A program made the translations under genes and the position numbers. Source: Mesoterricola silvestris (lineage in GTDB: Bacteria > Acidobacteriota > Holophagae > Holophagales > Holophagaceae). Taken from it: 64,000 nt of DNA. Positions 8,095 through 17,677 of this stretch are shown one piece after another. Every line of letters begins with the position of its first letter. The stretch's first letter is position 1. A model generated the notes under the pieces. The model searched no databases. It had not been told where the DNA came from and saw nothing but the letters and a program-made list of their open reading frames with translations. The stretch covers positions 4,634,001 through 4,698,000 of the forward strand of contig NZ_AP027080.1 of NCBI RefSeq assembly GCF_030295405.1, written 5' to 3'.

Positions 8095-9129
8095 TTACCG
8101 CATTTCGGCCTTGAACTCCCCCAGCAGGCGCGGGAGCCAGCGTTCGATCTGCCGGCGGAACTGATTGACCATGCCCTCCGGGGATTCCCCCTGGACGATG
8201 ACGATGGGCACGGTGCGGGTAAGGGGGGCGCCGCCGCCCTCGGTCAGCGCGACCTTCGCCTCCAGGCGGTAGGTGACGCCGCTGTACACGTCCATGTCCG
8301 TGAAGATGAACTCGGGGCCCCGGGGACCGCCGCCGAAGGCCAGGTCCAGCACCAGGTCCGGATCCGTCTCCCGGGACACCAGCCCGCAGGCCGTGACCTG
8401 GGACTTCAGGTAGGACGCCACCCCGGGGGGGAGGTCCACGTTGGAGCGCAGGCCCAGGGCGGTGCGGGAGAAATCCACCGGGGGCAGGTCCGCCTGGTTC
8501 AAGTGATCCCTGCGCAGGTCCACCGCCGCCCGCTCCGCCTCCAGCAGGGGCCGCAGGTCGGCGCCCACCCCGGTCACCGCCAGGAGGCCCAGGGACGCCT
8601 CCACCTGGTCCAGGTCCAGGGTGAGCTTCCGGAACTTCCACAGGGCCCGGCGGCTGGACTCCTTGCCCAGGCGGACCCGGGCGAGGCGGATCGCATCCAG
8701 GCGGCTGGCCAGCGTGGCCCGGGCCTGGGGCAGGTCCAGGTAAGCCAGGGCATAGACCGTCCGGGCCGCAGGATCCGTGAAGGTCTGCTCCACCACCAGG
8801 CCGGGCAGGTCTTCGGCCCGGGCGCCCACGCTCACCTCCTCCCGCACCACCCGCTCGCCAGACCCAACGGTCGTCTGGCCATCCCGCTTCCCTTCGGCGG
8901 TGCGCTGGGTGATGCTCGTCTGCCCCTTCACCGTGGCCCGGAGGCGGGCCACCACCTCCAGGCGCGCCCGGTCCGAGGCCCGGGTGATGGACTGGCCCTC
9001 CCGGGCCACCAGGTCGGCGGTGCCCATGGCATAGAGGCGGCCGGGCGATTCGGGCAGGCGTTCGACCCAGGCGGGACGGGGGGCGGGCTGGAGGCCCAGG
9101 GCGGCGGAGAGGAGGAGGGCGGAAAGCAT
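8095..9129 (-). CDS. Secreted LPP20-like protein
   Basis: A 344-residue exported protein. The short signal peptide ends near 'LLLSAALGLQPAP' with no lipobox Cys. The following 'PAWVERLPESPGRLYAMGTA' and 'ASDRARLEVVARLRATVKG' match the start of LPP20-fold proteins, which are periplasmic or outer-membrane associated and often accompany flagella or the envelope. The rest (about 140-344) has a 'TYRLEAKVALTEGG' beta-rich region. ATG 9129 is preferred because GGAAG lies 6 bases upstream; an ATG at 9135 is in frame. It is 29 bases downstream of the aminotransferase gene, so probably in the same transcript. Confidence 0.6.
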   Translation of the reverse strand: MLSALLLSAALGLQPAPRPAWVERLPESPGRLYAMGTADLVAREGQSITRASDRARLEVVARLRATVKGQTSITQRTAEGKRDGQTTVGSGERVVREEVSVGARAEDLPGLVVEQTFTDPAARTVYALAYLDLPQARATLASRLDAIRLARVRLGKESSRRALWKFRKLTLDLDQVEASLGLLAVTGVGADLRPLLEAERAAVDLRRDHLNQADLPPVDFSRTALGLRSNVDLPPGVASYLKSQVTACGLVSRETDPDLVLDLAFGGGPRGPEFIFTDMDVYSGVTYRLEAKVALTEGGGAPLTRTVPIVIVQGESPEGMVNQFRRQIERWLPRLLGEFKAEMR

Positions 9130-9158
9130 GACCATCTTCCGATTGTCGGGCTTTCCGG

Positions 9159-10346
9159 CTAGTTCGCCAGCACGTGCCGGATCGCCGCCACCACCTGGTC
9201 CTGGTCGTCCTCGGTGAGGCCGGGCCAGAGGGGCAGGCTCATGAGCCTGTCCCCGCTCCACTCGGTGTGGGGCAGGCCGTCCCCGGGCAGGGCGTGGGGG
9301 TGCTCCCGGTAGAAATCCCGGTAGAAGCTGTGCACGTGGGCGGGGCGGTAGTGGATGCCGGTGCCGATGTTCTCCTCCTTGAGCCGGGCCACGAAGGCGT
9401 CTCGGTCCATGCCGGCCACCTCGGGGCGGATGCGGGCCACGAAGAGGTGGAAGCAGTGCTGGTGGACCTCGTCGCCCGGGACGGGGAGCACCAGGGCCTC
9501 CACGTCCTCGAGGAGCTCCAGGTAGCGGCGGAAGAGCAGGCCGCGGCGGGTGTTGAAGCCGTCCAGCTTCTTGATCTGGTGGATGCCCATGGCGGCCTGC
9601 AGGTCCATGAAGTTGGCCTTGCGGGCGGGCTCGGTCACGTCGAAGTGGGGGCTGCCCTCCTTGGACTGGCGCTTCCAGGCGTCGCGCTCGATGCCGTGGA
9701 AGCGCAGGCGCTTGATGCGGGCCTCGAAGGCGCCGTCGTGGAAGGCGATGCCGCCCCCTTCGCCCGTGGTCATGTTCTTGTTGGGGTGGAAGCTGTACAC
9801 GGAGAAGACGGAGCGCGGGTCGGAACCGATCTTCCGGCCCCGGTAGCTGGCGCCCATGGCCTGGGCGGCGTCCTCCACCACCCAGAGGCCGTGGGCCTGG
9901 GCCACGCGCCACACCTCGTCCATGGGGGCCGGCAGGCCCGTGAGGTGCACCGGGATGATGCCCTTGGTGCGGGGGGTGATGGCCGCTTCCAGCTTGGCCG
10001 CATCGAGGTTGAGGGTCGCCGGATCGATGTCCACCAGCACGGGGACGCCACCCTGGAGCAGGATGGTGCTGAGGGTGGAGACCCAGGTGAGGGCGGTGGT
10101 GATCACCTCGTCCCCGGGGCGGATCCCCAGGCACTGCAGGGTGATCTCCTGGGCGGTGGTGGCGCTGTTCATGACCAGGCAGTGGGGCACCCCGTTGTAG
10201 GCCTGGAGGGCCTCCTCGAAGCGGCCGGACTTGGGCCCGGTGGTGATCCATCCGGATTCGATGGAATCGATGATCTCGGCGATCTCCTCCTGGCCCACCA
10301 TGGGCCGGGTGAAGGGGAGGAACGCCTCCCGGCGGACATAACTCAT
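9159..10346 (-). CDS. DegT/DnrJ/EryC1/StrS-family sugar aminotransferase
   Basis: A PLP-dependent aminotransferase of 395 residues that would aminate a nucleotide-linked keto-sugar, as ArnB-like enzymes do. Substrate-site and cofactor residues include 'GDEVITTALTWVSTLST' (about 78-94), 'VEDAAQAMGA' (D159 contacts PLP) and 'YSFHPNKNMTTGEGG' with Schiff-base lysine K190. The C-terminal 'TGIHYRPAHVHSFY' and 'LPLWPGLTEDD' are family-typical. No sugar epimerase, formyltransferase or glycosyltransferase genes are adjacent, so the product (LPS, glycan or small molecule) cannot be assigned. It sits between folD and the LPP20-like gene on one strand. Confidence 0.85.
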   Translation of the reverse strand: MSYVRREAFLPFTRPMVGQEEIAEIIDSIESGWITTGPKSGRFEEALQAYNGVPHCLVMNSATTAQEITLQCLGIRPGDEVITTALTWVSTLSTILLQGGVPVLVDIDPATLNLDAAKLEAAITPRTKGIIPVHLTGLPAPMDEVWRVAQAHGLWVVEDAAQAMGASYRGRKIGSDPRSVFSVYSFHPNKNMTTGEGGGIAFHDGAFEARIKRLRFHGIERDAWKRQSKEGSPHFDVTEPARKANFMDLQAAMGIHQIKKLDGFNTRRGLLFRRYLELLEDVEALVLPVPGDEVHQHCFHLFVARIRPEVAGMDRDAFVARLKEENIGTGIHYRPAHVHSFYRDFYREHPHALPGDGLPHTEWSGDRLMSLPLWPGLTEDDQDQVVAAIRHVLAN

Positions 10347-10374
10347 GGGGACTCCGTGAAGGTGAAAAAGGATT

Positions 10375-11286
10375 CTAGCGGGCCTGGCAGGCCTGGAGGG
10401 TATTGGCCATGACGCCGGCGATGGTCAGGAGCCCCACGCCCCCGGGCACCGGGGTGATGGCGCCGGCCACGGCCGCGGCCTCCTGGAAGCGCACGTCGCC
10501 GCACAGGACGCCGCCCTTTTCCCGGAGGGTCTTCATCTTGCCGGGGTCGGCCGCGAAGATCACCTCGCCCAGGGCCGGGTCCTCCACGCGGTTGATGCCC
10601 ACGTCCACCACCACGGCGCCGGGCTTGATCCAGGAGCCCTCCACCATGCCGGGGCGGCCCACGGCGGCCACCAGCAGATCCGCCTCCCGGCAGAGGGCGG
10701 GCAGGTCCCGGGTGCGGCTGTGGGCGATGGTGACCGTGGCGTGCTGTTCCAGGAGCATGAGGGCCATGGGCTTGCCCACGATCTCGCTGCGGCCCAGCAC
10801 CAGGGCCCGGATCCCCTTGAGCTCGACCCCGTGGGCCCGGAGCATGTTCATGCAGGCCGAGGGGGTGCAGGGGCGCAGGCCCGGGAGGCCCTCCAGCAGC
10901 AGCCCCTGGTTCACGGGGTGGAGGCCGTCCACGTCCTTGGCGGGGTCGATGGCATGGAGGGCCCGCTTGGAATCCAGGCCCGCCGGCAGGGGCAGCTGCA
11001 CCAGGATGCCGTCCACCAGGGGATCGGCGTTGAGCGCGGCGATGATCCCGTCCAGCTCGGCCTGGGGGGTGTCCGCCGGCAGGCGCCGCTCCACGGAGCG
11101 GATGCCTGTGCGGGCGCAGGCGGCCACCTTGCCCCGCACGTACACGTGGCTGGCCGGGTCGTCGCCCACGATCACCACCGCCAGGCAGGGCGGGCGCAGC
11201 CCCCGGGCCGCCCGGGCCTCCACGGCCGCGGTGACCTCCCCGAGCATTCGTTCCGCATGGACCTTGCCGTCCAGGATCATGGTCAT
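10375..11286 (-). CDS. folD: Bifunctional methylenetetrahydrofolate dehydrogenase / methenyl-THF cyclohydrolase
   Basis: Interconverts 5,10-methylene-THF, methenyl-THF and 10-formyl-THF in cytosolic one-carbon metabolism. The 303 residues show 'SHVYVRGKVAACARTGI' with the catalytic Lys, 'VDGILVQLPLP', 'DPAKDVDGLHPVNQG', 'PCTPSACMNML' and the NADP-binding 'LVLGRSEIVGKPMALMLL'. The family usually has VVGRSxxVGxP, so the enzyme looks intact. ATG 11286 has GGGAG 7 bases upstream; ATG 11280 is a possible alternative. It heads a minus-strand group with the aminotransferase, 28 bases away. Confidence 0.96.
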   Translation of the reverse strand: MTMILDGKVHAERMLGEVTAAVEARAARGLRPPCLAVVIVGDDPASHVYVRGKVAACARTGIRSVERRLPADTPQAELDGIIAALNADPLVDGILVQLPLPAGLDSKRALHAIDPAKDVDGLHPVNQGLLLEGLPGLRPCTPSACMNMLRAHGVELKGIRALVLGRSEIVGKPMALMLLEQHATVTIAHSRTRDLPALCREADLLVAAVGRPGMVEGSWIKPGAVVVDVGINRVEDPALGEVIFAADPGKMKTLREKGGVLCGDVRFQEAAAVAGAITPVPGGVGLLTIAGVMANTLQACQAR

Positions 11287-11348
11287 GGCTGAGCTCCCGT
11301 CCCCCATGGTGCCCTCAATCGGCGACCTTGTCTTGGGGCCGGGATGGT

Positions 11349-11377
11349 TTGTGCGTCAAGGATATTTCACTTGTTAT
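11349..11377 (+). promoter_or_regulatory. Candidate promoter of the rimP-nusA-infB operon
   Basis: TTGTGC (11349-11354), 17 bases and TGTTAT (11372-11377). The predicted transcript would carry a leader of about 148 bases before rimP, with GC-rich pairing segments (for example ccggg near 11430 with cccgg near 11455). The hexamers match only moderately. A regulated leader is plausible for this operon but unproven. Confidence 0.35.
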
Positions 11378-11531
11378 GCGGCCCGAAGGGCGATATTCTT
11401 CTCCGTTGAATTCGGCCTGGATTTTTCCGGGCTCCAGGGCAATCGGTGGAACCCGGCCGCTGCACCCAGAGCTTCGGAAAACCTTGTCGGGTGGGTTCAG
11501 CCCGCCCCAACAGCTTTTAAGGTCACACCCC

Positions 11532-12098
11532 ATGGACGTGAAAAAACTCAAGGACCCCGTGGACCGGCAGCTGGCGCTGCTGGGCTTCGAGCTGGTGTGC
11601 CTGGAGACCGCCAAGGAGGGCCGGGACGATATCCTGCGCCTCTACATCGATCACCTGGACCGGGGCCCCGAAGGGGACCGGGCCATCACCCTCGACGACT
11701 GCGTGGCCGCCAACGACGGCCTCGTGGCCTGGCTGGACGTGGAGTTCCCCAACCTGCGGGAGACCATGAACCTGGAGATCTCCAGCCCGGGCCTCGAGCG
11801 GCCCCTCACCAAGCCCGATCACTTCCGCCGCTTCCTGGGCAGGCTCTGCCGCGTGCAGACCCTGGGCCCCATCAACGGCCAGAAGCGCTTCAAGGGGTGG
11901 ATCACCGACGTGTCGGAGGAGGCCGTCGTCCTGGAAGAGGACAACGCCCTCAAGACCGTGCCCTTCGAATCCATCCAGAAGGCCCGCCTCGCCCCCTTCG
12001 ACGAGGAGAAGGCCCCCAAACCCCGGCACGCGCCGGAACAACCGACAGCTGCCCGCGTAGAGAAAAGCGCCGGCAAGGAGACCGCATGGCACTCGTAG
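11532..12098 (+). CDS. rimP: Ribosome maturation factor RimP
   Basis: Assists assembly of the 30S subunit in the cytoplasm. The 188-residue product has the N-terminal alpha/beta domain ('LALLGFELVCLETAKEGRDDILRLYID' region; conserved 'ISSPGLERPL' at about 79-88) and a C-terminal SH3-like barrel ('GWITDVSEEAVVLEED'). A charged tail of about 40 residues is longer than usual. The start is the ATG at 11532; an upstream extension of the frame is non-coding. The last 13 bases overlap nusA, the standard rimP-nusA-infB order. Confidence 0.93.
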   Translation: MDVKKLKDPVDRQLALLGFELVCLETAKEGRDDILRLYIDHLDRGPEGDRAITLDDCVAANDGLVAWLDVEFPNLRETMNLEISSPGLERPLTKPDHFRRFLGRLCRVQTLGPINGQKRFKGWITDVSEEAVVLEEDNALKTVPFESIQKARLAPFDEEKAPKPRHAPEQPTAARVEKSAGKETAWHS

Positions 12099-13399
12099 CA
12101 ACCAGTTTCTTCGACAGCGTCAAGATGATCGCCGCGGAAAAGGGCATTCCCGAAGAGGACGTGTTCAAGGCCGTGGAGGAATCCCTCGTCAAGGCCGCGG
12201 AGAAGTACTTCCAGAGCTTCGATTTCTACGGCAACTTCCAGGCCCAGATGGACCGGGAGACCGGCGAGTTCCATGTGTACGCCCTCAAGCAGGTGGTGCC
12301 CGTGGTGGAGGAGGAGGACCTGGAGATCAGCCTCGAGGAGGCCCAGGCCCTGAACCCCGACGCCGCCGAGGGGGACACCCTCTGGCTGCCCCAGGACACG
12401 AGCCAGCTGGGCCGCATCGCGGCCCAGGCCGCCAAGCAGGTCCTGGTGCAGAAGGTGCGCGAGGCCGAGCGCGACCGCATCTTCACGGATTTCGCCGACC
12501 GCATCGGCGAGGTGGTGGTGGGCGAGGTCAAGCGCTTCGAGAAGAGCGCCATCATCCTGGAAGTGGACCGGGTGGAGGCCATGCTCCGGCGCTCCGAGGC
12601 CCTGCGCGGCGACCGCTTCGACAAGGGCCAGCGCATCAAGGTGGTCATCTCCGCCGTGGACAAGTCCGCCAAGGATCCCCAGGTGCAGGTGAGCCGCACC
12701 GATCCCCGGCTCCTCATCAAGCTCTTCGACCAGGAGGTCCCCGAGATCCACGACGGCACGGTGGTCATCCGCTCCTGCGTGCGGGAAGCCGGCGACCGCG
12801 CCAAGGTGGCCGTGCACTCCCTGGACCCCGACGTGGATCCCGTGGGCGCCTGCGTGGGCCTCAAGGGCAGCCGCGTCCAGGCCATCATCCGCGAGCTGAA
12901 GAACGAGAAGATCGACATCGTCCGCTTCGACGAGGACAACAGCCGGTTCATCGCCAACGCCCTCAATCCCGCCAAGGCCCTGCGGGTCACCGTGGTGGAC
13001 CTGGAGCACCGCCGGGTGGAGGTGGTGGTGGACGACGAGCAGCTTTCCATCGCCATCGGCAAGCGGGGCCAGAACGTCCGCCTCGCCGCCAAGCTCACCG
13101 GCTGGAACATCGACGTGCGTAGCGAGGCCGAGAAGCGCCGGGACACCGAAGCCGCCATGGGCCAGGCCCTCTCCGAGGCCCCCCACGAGGAGGATGCGCC
13201 CAAGTCCAAGCTTCCCGAAGAGTTGGGAGAAGTCGAAGGCCTCACCCCCGCCCTTGTTGAAAACCTCGCCGCCGCGGGCCATCTGGATGCCAAATCCCTG
13301 TACACTATGACCGTAGAGCAACTGCTCGCCATCGAAGGCATGGATCAGGATCTGGCCTTCCGTCTCATCGACGCCGTGCACGCCCGGTTCGGAGAGTAG
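12086..13399 (+). CDS. nusA: Transcription termination/antitermination factor NusA
   Basis: RNA polymerase-binding elongation factor, 437 residues. An N-terminal polymerase-binding domain (about 1-125), an S1 domain (about 130-200, 'GEVVVGEVKRFEKSAIILEV'), tandem KH domains (about 225-350, including 'GLKGSRVQAIIREL' and 'IAIGKRGQNVRLAAKLTGW') and one C-terminal helix-hairpin-helix segment ('LPEELGEVEGLTPALVENL', about 370-437) are visible. ATG 12086 lies inside the end of rimP, implying translational coupling. Only a single C-terminal acidic/HhH repeat unit is seen, against two in E. coli. Confidence 0.96.
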   Translation: MALVATSFFDSVKMIAAEKGIPEEDVFKAVEESLVKAAEKYFQSFDFYGNFQAQMDRETGEFHVYALKQVVPVVEEEDLEISLEEAQALNPDAAEGDTLWLPQDTSQLGRIAAQAAKQVLVQKVREAERDRIFTDFADRIGEVVVGEVKRFEKSAIILEVDRVEAMLRRSEALRGDRFDKGQRIKVVISAVDKSAKDPQVQVSRTDPRLLIKLFDQEVPEIHDGTVVIRSCVREAGDRAKVAVHSLDPDVDPVGACVGLKGSRVQAIIRELKNEKIDIVRFDEDNSRFIANALNPAKALRVTVVDLEHRRVEVVVDDEQLSIAIGKRGQNVRLAAKLTGWNIDVRSEAEKRRDTEAAMGQALSEAPHEEDAPKSKLPEELGEVEGLTPALVENLAAAGHLDAKSLYTMTVEQLLAIEGMDQDLAFRLIDAVHARFGE

Positions 13400-13459
13400 A
13401 CCCTGGGCCCCTCCCGGTTATCTCCTCCGCCCCTTCCACCTATCGAGGTAAGCCCCTTC

Positions 13460-16400
13460 ATGTTGCGCATCAACCAATTAGCAAAAGAGCTTGGCGTGAG
13501 CAATCACGAAGTGATCGACGCCCTCGAAAAGCGCCTGAACGTCCAGGGCAAGAGCCACAGCTCCAACCTCACCGACGACCAGGTCCAGTCGGTGCGCCGC
13601 GTCATCGAGAACAAGGGCCGGCCCCACGAGGAGCCCGCGGTCCAGCCGCGGCCCGTGGTGCAGACCCCCGTGCGCGTGGTGAAATCCGTGGCGCCGGCCC
13701 CCGTCGCGCCCCCGCCCCCCCCGGCGCCGGCCGTGCTCATCAAGAAGGCCGAGCCCGCCGCCCCCGTGGCGGAGCCGGTGGTGGTGGCCCCTCCGGCTCC
13801 CGCCCCCGCCCCCGTCCCCGTCCCCGTGGAAGTCCCCGCCCCGGCCCCCGCGCCGGCCCCGGTGCCCGTGGAGGTGCGCGCCGCCGAGCCCGCCCCCGAG
13901 GTGGTCAAGGCCCCCGCCCAGGAGACCTTCAGCCGGCTGCGCGTTTCCCAGGCGCCCGCCCCCGCGGCCAAGCCCCAGGAGCCCGCCCGCTACATCCAGC
14001 TGCCCCAGCCCGCCCCGGCCCGGGTGCGCCCGGAAGCCGGCGCCCGGCCCGTGATCCAGCGGCCCGGCCAGCAGCCCCAGGTGCAGCGTTCCGGCCAGCC
14101 CCAGCCCGAAAAGACCGTCCTGCCCATGGCCAGCAACACCGGCAAGGGCGAGATCCGCCACGAGCCCGCGGCCCCCGCGCCCTCCCGGCGCCCCTTCATT
14201 CCGCCCTCCATCACGGAGCTGCGGCCCGAAGGGGGCTTCACCCGCATCAAGATGTCCGACACCCCGGCCCCGGCCCCCAAGCCCCAGGAACCGGCCCGGT
14301 ACATCCAGCTGCCCCAGGCCCGTCCCGCGGGCGGCTCCTCCCGCCCCGGCGGCCCCTCCCGCCCCGGCGGTCCCTCCCGGCCCGGCATGGGCGGCCCTTC
14401 CCGTCCCGGCATGGGCGGCCCCTCCCGCCCCGGCGGCCCCGGCGCCCGTCCCGGTGGCCCCGGCGGTCCCCGCCCCGGGGGTCCCGGCCGGCCCGGCGGC
14501 CCTGGCCGCGGTCCCTCCCTGCCCACCACCACCACCATCGATCCCAACGCCCAGAAGGGTCCCGGCCGCGGCGGCCACTTCTCCGGCAAGAAGAAGGACG
14601 ACAAGCGCAGCAAGGCCGAGCGCGCCGCCGAGGAGCTTGAGCTCAAGCTCCGGCAGCCCCGCAGCCGCGCCCAGCAGATCGCCACGGAGTTCGTGAACGA
14701 CGAGATCGGCATCGTGATGCTGTCCGAGGGCGTCTCGGTGAAGGAACTGGCCGAGAAGTGCAACCGCCCCGCCAAGGACGTGGTGGCCAAGCTCCTGCAC
14801 CGCGGGATCTTCGCGACCATCAACCAGCCCCTGGACACGGAGCTGGCCAAGGAGATCGCCCGGGAATTCGGGTACCTGGCCGACATCGTCTCCTTCGAGG
14901 AGGACGTGCAGATCGCCGCCGAGGAAGGCAGCGACGTGCAGGGCGAGAAGATGCCCCGGCCCCCCGTGGTCACCATCATGGGCCACGTGGACCACGGCAA
15001 GACCTCCCTGCTGGACGCCATCCGCAAGAGCAAGGTGGCCGCGGGCGAGGCCGGCGGCATCACCCAGGCCATCGGCGCCTACCACGTCAACGTCAAGGAC
15101 GGCACCGAAGGGGCCCGCCGCCAGGTGGTCTTCATCGACACGCCGGGCCACGAGGCCTTCACCAAGATGCGCGCCCGGGGCGCCAAGGTCACCGACATCG
15201 TCATCCTGGTGGTGGCGGCCGACGACGGCGTGATGCCCCAGACCATCGAGGCCATCAACCACACCAAGGCCGCCGACGTGCCCATGGTCGTGGCCATCAA
15301 CAAGATCGACAAGCCCGGCGCCAACCCCGACAAGGTCGAGCAGATGCTCCTGCAGTACGGCATCCAGACCGAGGCCTACGGCGGCGATGTGCCCTGCGTC
15401 AAGGTGAGCGCCAAGAGCAAGGAAGGCCTGGATCTCCTCCTGGAGACCCTCCTCCTGGTGGCCGACCTCAAGGATCTCAAGGCCGTCTACGAGTGCGCCG
15501 CGGCGGGCTCGATCCTGGAAGCCCGGCTCGACCGCGGCCGGGGCCCCGTGGCCACCGTCCTGGTGCAGCAGGGCACGCTCCACGCCGGGGAGATCTTCGT
15601 GGCCGGCGCCACCATGGGCCGCGTGCGGGCCATGTTCAACGACCGGGGCGACAAGGTGTCGGAAGCCACCCCCTCCATGGCCGTGCAGATCCTGGGCTTC
15701 GAGGCCGTGCCCGTGTCGGGCGACAACCTCCAGGTGGTGGACGACGAGGCCAAGGCCCGGTCCATCGTCTCCTTCCGCCAGGAGAAGGCCAAGGCCGCCG
15801 CGCAGATCAAGCAGCGCGTCACCCTGGAGAACCTCTTCTCCACCCTCAAGGAAGGCCAGATCAAGGAACTGCCCCTCATCATCAAGGCCGATACCTCGGG
15901 TTCCGTGGAATCCCTGGTGGGCAGCCTCGAGCGCCTCTCCACGGAGAAGGTGCGGGTGCGCATCATCCACGCCGCCGCGGGCACCGTCACCGAGAACGAC
16001 GTCCTGCTGGCCGAGGCCTCCAAGGCCACGGTCATCGCCTTCTCCGTGAAGGCCGAGCGCAAGACGGAGGAGCTCGCCCAGGAGGAGGGCGTGGACATCC
16101 GGTTCCACGAGATCATCTACAAGGTCACGGAGGAAATCACCGCGGCCATGATGGGCCTGCTGGACGCTGAGGAGCGCGAGACCATCCAGGGCCTCGCCGA
16201 GGTCCGGCAGATCTTCAAGGTGGGCAAGTCGGTCATCGCCGGCTCCTTCGTCACCGAAGGCAAGGTCCAGAAGCCCTACAAGGTCCGCGTCAAGCGCGGC
16301 CCCGACACCCTGTGGGAGGGCGGCATCAAGACCCTCAAGCGCTTCAAGGACGATGTCCACGAAGTGAAGAACGGCCTGGATTGCGGCATCGACCTGGACG

Positions 16401-16477
16401 GCTTCACCGGCCTGAAGGAAGGCGACCTCCTGGAGTTCTTCACCCGGGAGAAGTTCGCCGCCACCAGCCTGGGCTAA
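13460..16477 (+). CDS. infB: Translation initiation factor IF-2
   Basis: GTPase that delivers initiator tRNA to the ribosome, 1005 residues. The IF2_N helix domain is at 1-52 ('[19 protein letters not shown]'). A very long Pro/Ala/Gly-rich linker (about 55-365) has two internal repeats. A second IF2_N-like region lies near 415-465. The G domain has G1 'GHVDHGKT' (508-515), G3 'DTPGHEAF' and G4 'NKID'; domains II-IV follow ('[19 protein letters not shown]'). The long linker resembles those of myxobacterial and acidobacterial IF-2. Starts at 13460, about 60 bases after nusA, in the same operon. Confidence 0.97.
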   Translation: MLRINQLAKELGVSNHEVIDALEKRLNVQGKSHSSNLTDDQVQSVRRVIENKGRPHEEPAVQPRPVVQTPVRVVKSVAPAPVAPPPPPAPAVLIKKAEPAAPVAEPVVVAPPAPAPAPVPVPVEVPAPAPAPAPVPVEVRAAEPAPEVVKAPAQETFSRLRVSQAPAPAAKPQEPARYIQLPQPAPARVRPEAGARPVIQRPGQQPQVQRSGQPQPEKTVLPMASNTGKGEIRHEPAAPAPSRRPFIPPSITELRPEGGFTRIKMSDTPAPAPKPQEPARYIQLPQARPAGGSSRPGGPSRPGGPSRPGMGGPSRPGMGGPSRPGGPGARPGGPGGPRPGGPGRPGGPGRGPSLPTTTTIDPNAQKGPGRGGHFSGKKKDDKRSKAERAAEELELKLRQPRSRAQQIATEFVNDEIGIVMLSEGVSVKELAEKCNRPAKDVVAKLLHRGIFATINQPLDTELAKEIAREFGYLADIVSFEEDVQIAAEEGSDVQGEKMPRPPVVTIMGHVDHGKTSLLDAIRKSKVAAGEAGGITQAIGAYHVNVKDGTEGARRQVVFIDTPGHEAFTKMRARGAKVTDIVILVVAADDGVMPQTIEAINHTKAADVPMVVAINKIDKPGANPDKVEQMLLQYGIQTEAYGGDVPCVKVSAKSKEGLDLLLETLLLVADLKDLKAVYECAAAGSILEARLDRGRGPVATVLVQQGTLHAGEIFVAGATMGRVRAMFNDRGDKVSEATPSMAVQILGFEAVPVSGDNLQVVDDEAKARSIVSFRQEKAKAAAQIKQRVTLENLFSTLKEGQIKELPLIIKADTSGSVESLVGSLERLSTEKVRVRIIHAAAGTVTENDVLLAEASKATVIAFSVKAERKTEELAQEEGVDIRFHEIIYKVTEEITAAMMGLLDAEERETIQGLAEVRQIFKVGKSVIAGSFVTEGKVQKPYKVRVKRGPDTLWEGGIKTLKRFKDDVHEVKNGLDCGIDLDGFTGLKEGDLLEFFTREKFAATSLG

Positions 16478-16530
16478 AATAATCCTGAACCCGGATGCCG
16501 CTCGGCGCACACTCCTGGTAGGGTCCCTCC

Positions 16531-16920
16531 ATGCGAAAACAGCGCGGCTTCACGTTACTTGAACTCCTCACGGTGATGACCATCCTGGCCCTCCTGGCCA
16601 CGGTGGGCATCGTGGGGTACCGCCGCCACACCAAGGCCGCCAAGGAAGCCGTGCTCAAGGAGGACCTCTTCCAGCTCAACCACTGCCTGGAGCAGTTCCG
16701 GGCGGACAAGGGCAAGTACCCCAGCGCCCTGGACATGCTGCGGACCCAAGGCTACATCCGGGATATCCCGGTGGATCCCATGACCCAGTCCAAGGACACC
16801 TGGGTGACCGAGTTCGAGACCCCCGACACCGACAGCCCCGACGCGGAGGTGGGCATCTTCCGCATCCGCAGCGGTTCCACGGACATGGGCGACAACCAGA
16901 TCCCCTACAACGAGTGGTGA
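16531..16920 (+). CDS. Type II secretion/type IV pilus pseudopilin (GspG/PilE-like)
   Basis: Exported prepilin-like protein of 129 residues. The N-terminus MRKQRG|FTLLELLTVM is a class III signal: cleavage after G6, N-methylated F7, and Glu at position +5, followed by a hydrophobic helix (about 7-28). The remainder matches the short GspG-type globular domain ('DKGKYPSALDMLRTQGYI', 'IPVDPMT'). It would be processed by the prepilin peptidase encoded at 30204-31118. No secretion ATPase or secretin gene is nearby. It starts 54 bases after infB and may be transcribed with it. Confidence 0.85.
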   Translation: MRKQRGFTLLELLTVMTILALLATVGIVGYRRHTKAAKEAVLKEDLFQLNHCLEQFRADKGKYPSALDMLRTQGYIRDIPVDPMTQSKDTWVTEFETPDTDSPDAEVGIFRIRSGSTDMGDNQIPYNEW

Positions 16921-16922
16921 AC

Positions 16923-17432
16923 ATGAAGCCCCTGGCCCGCACCGACGCCGCCGCAGCCGGCATTCTCCTTCTCTGGACGGGCATGGTCCTGGGCTTCGCG
17001 TTCCTGGTGGCCCCCCTGCTCTTTTCCATCCTTCCCAGCCGGGACGTGGCCGGCCACATCGCCGGCCGTGTGGTCGGTCGTCTGGACTGGATGGCCTGGA
17101 TCGCCTTCGGCGCCGCCGCCGCCCTGGCCCTGGCCCCCCGCTGGCTGAAGGAGATCCGGGAGGACCAGCCCGTGGGGCCCCAGCGCCTGTGGGCCGCCGC
17201 CGTCCTGGTGGCCCTTCTCATGTGCTTCACCAGCCAATGCATCGTGAGCCCCGGCCTGGACCGCATCAAGGCCCGCATGGGCGGCCCCGTGGAGGCCCTG
17301 GCCCAGGGGCATCCCGACCGGGTGGCCTACCAGAAGGCGCATGGCATCTCCCGGCAGATGATGTTCCTGAGGCTGCTGCTGGCCGTGGGCCTGGCGGCGG
17401 GCGTGGCCTGGCTGCCGAAGGAAAAGGCATAG
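16923..17432 (+). CDS. DUF4149-type integral membrane protein
   Basis: A 169-residue protein with four predicted membrane segments (about 11-35, 55-77, 88-110 and 140-162). 'LLLWTGMVLGFAFLVAPLLF' and 'GRLDWMAWIAFG' resemble the DUF4149 group, whose function is unknown. The third region contains 'CFTSQCIVSP' and 'IKARMGGPVEAL' as in other members. The ATG at 16923 follows the pseudopilin stop by two bases; two GTG codons just upstream are alternatives. A dispersed repeat begins 14 bases after its stop. Confidence 0.65.
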   Translation: MKPLARTDAAAAGILLLWTGMVLGFAFLVAPLLFSILPSRDVAGHIAGRVVGRLDWMAWIAFGAAAALALAPRWLKEIREDQPVGPQRLWAAAVLVALLMCFTSQCIVSPGLDRIKARMGGPVEALAQGHPDRVAYQKAHGISRQMMFLRLLLAVGLAAGVAWLPKEKA

Positions 17433-17445
17433 GACCAGAGTGTGT

Positions 17446-17663
17446 CGGCAAACCCCAGGTGCTTTGAAACCTTGATGAAGGGGCTGTTCCAGGTTGAACA
17501 GATCCCGGTTCATCCCATCGATCGGCGTTCATCCCGGTTTCCGCAGGGCTGACGCAGAGGTGGGTCGGAGCGCACGTTACTCGACGTCCTTGACGCAAAG
17601 GTTGCGACAACTCCCAGCGAAGTTCAAACGGGGATAAACGGGATCCAGGGGAAAAGGCAGGAT
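17446..17663 (+). repeat. Repeat family B, copy 1 (about 218 bp)
   Basis: This segment is nearly the same sequence as the reverse complement of 31216-31432, by eye about 85-90% identical along the full length. It contains internal echoes such as 'gttcatcccatcgatcggcg' and 'ggcgttcatcccgg', and an inner part 'gttcaaacggggataaacgg'. Like copy 2, it lies exactly between two convergent genes (DUF4149 and chemoreceptor). No conserved reading frame is supported, so it is probably a non-coding dispersed element. Confidence 0.85.
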
Positions 17664-17677
17664 GCGGGTACGGTGCG

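Noticed and set aside
14330-14520. Gly/Pro/Arg repeats in infB considered as a misassembly
   Set aside because: The frame stays open with the expected downstream domains, and similar linkers exist in other IF-2 proteins.
13478-16510. A 1010-codon open frame antisense to infB
   Set aside because: High GC content removes stop codons on the opposite strand. The protein is Gly/Leu/His/Val-rich with no domains, and the sense strand encodes a complete IF-2.
17446-17663. Family B repeat considered as an insertion sequence
   Set aside because: About 217 bp with no transposase frame, no clear terminal inverted repeats and no target-site duplication visible.
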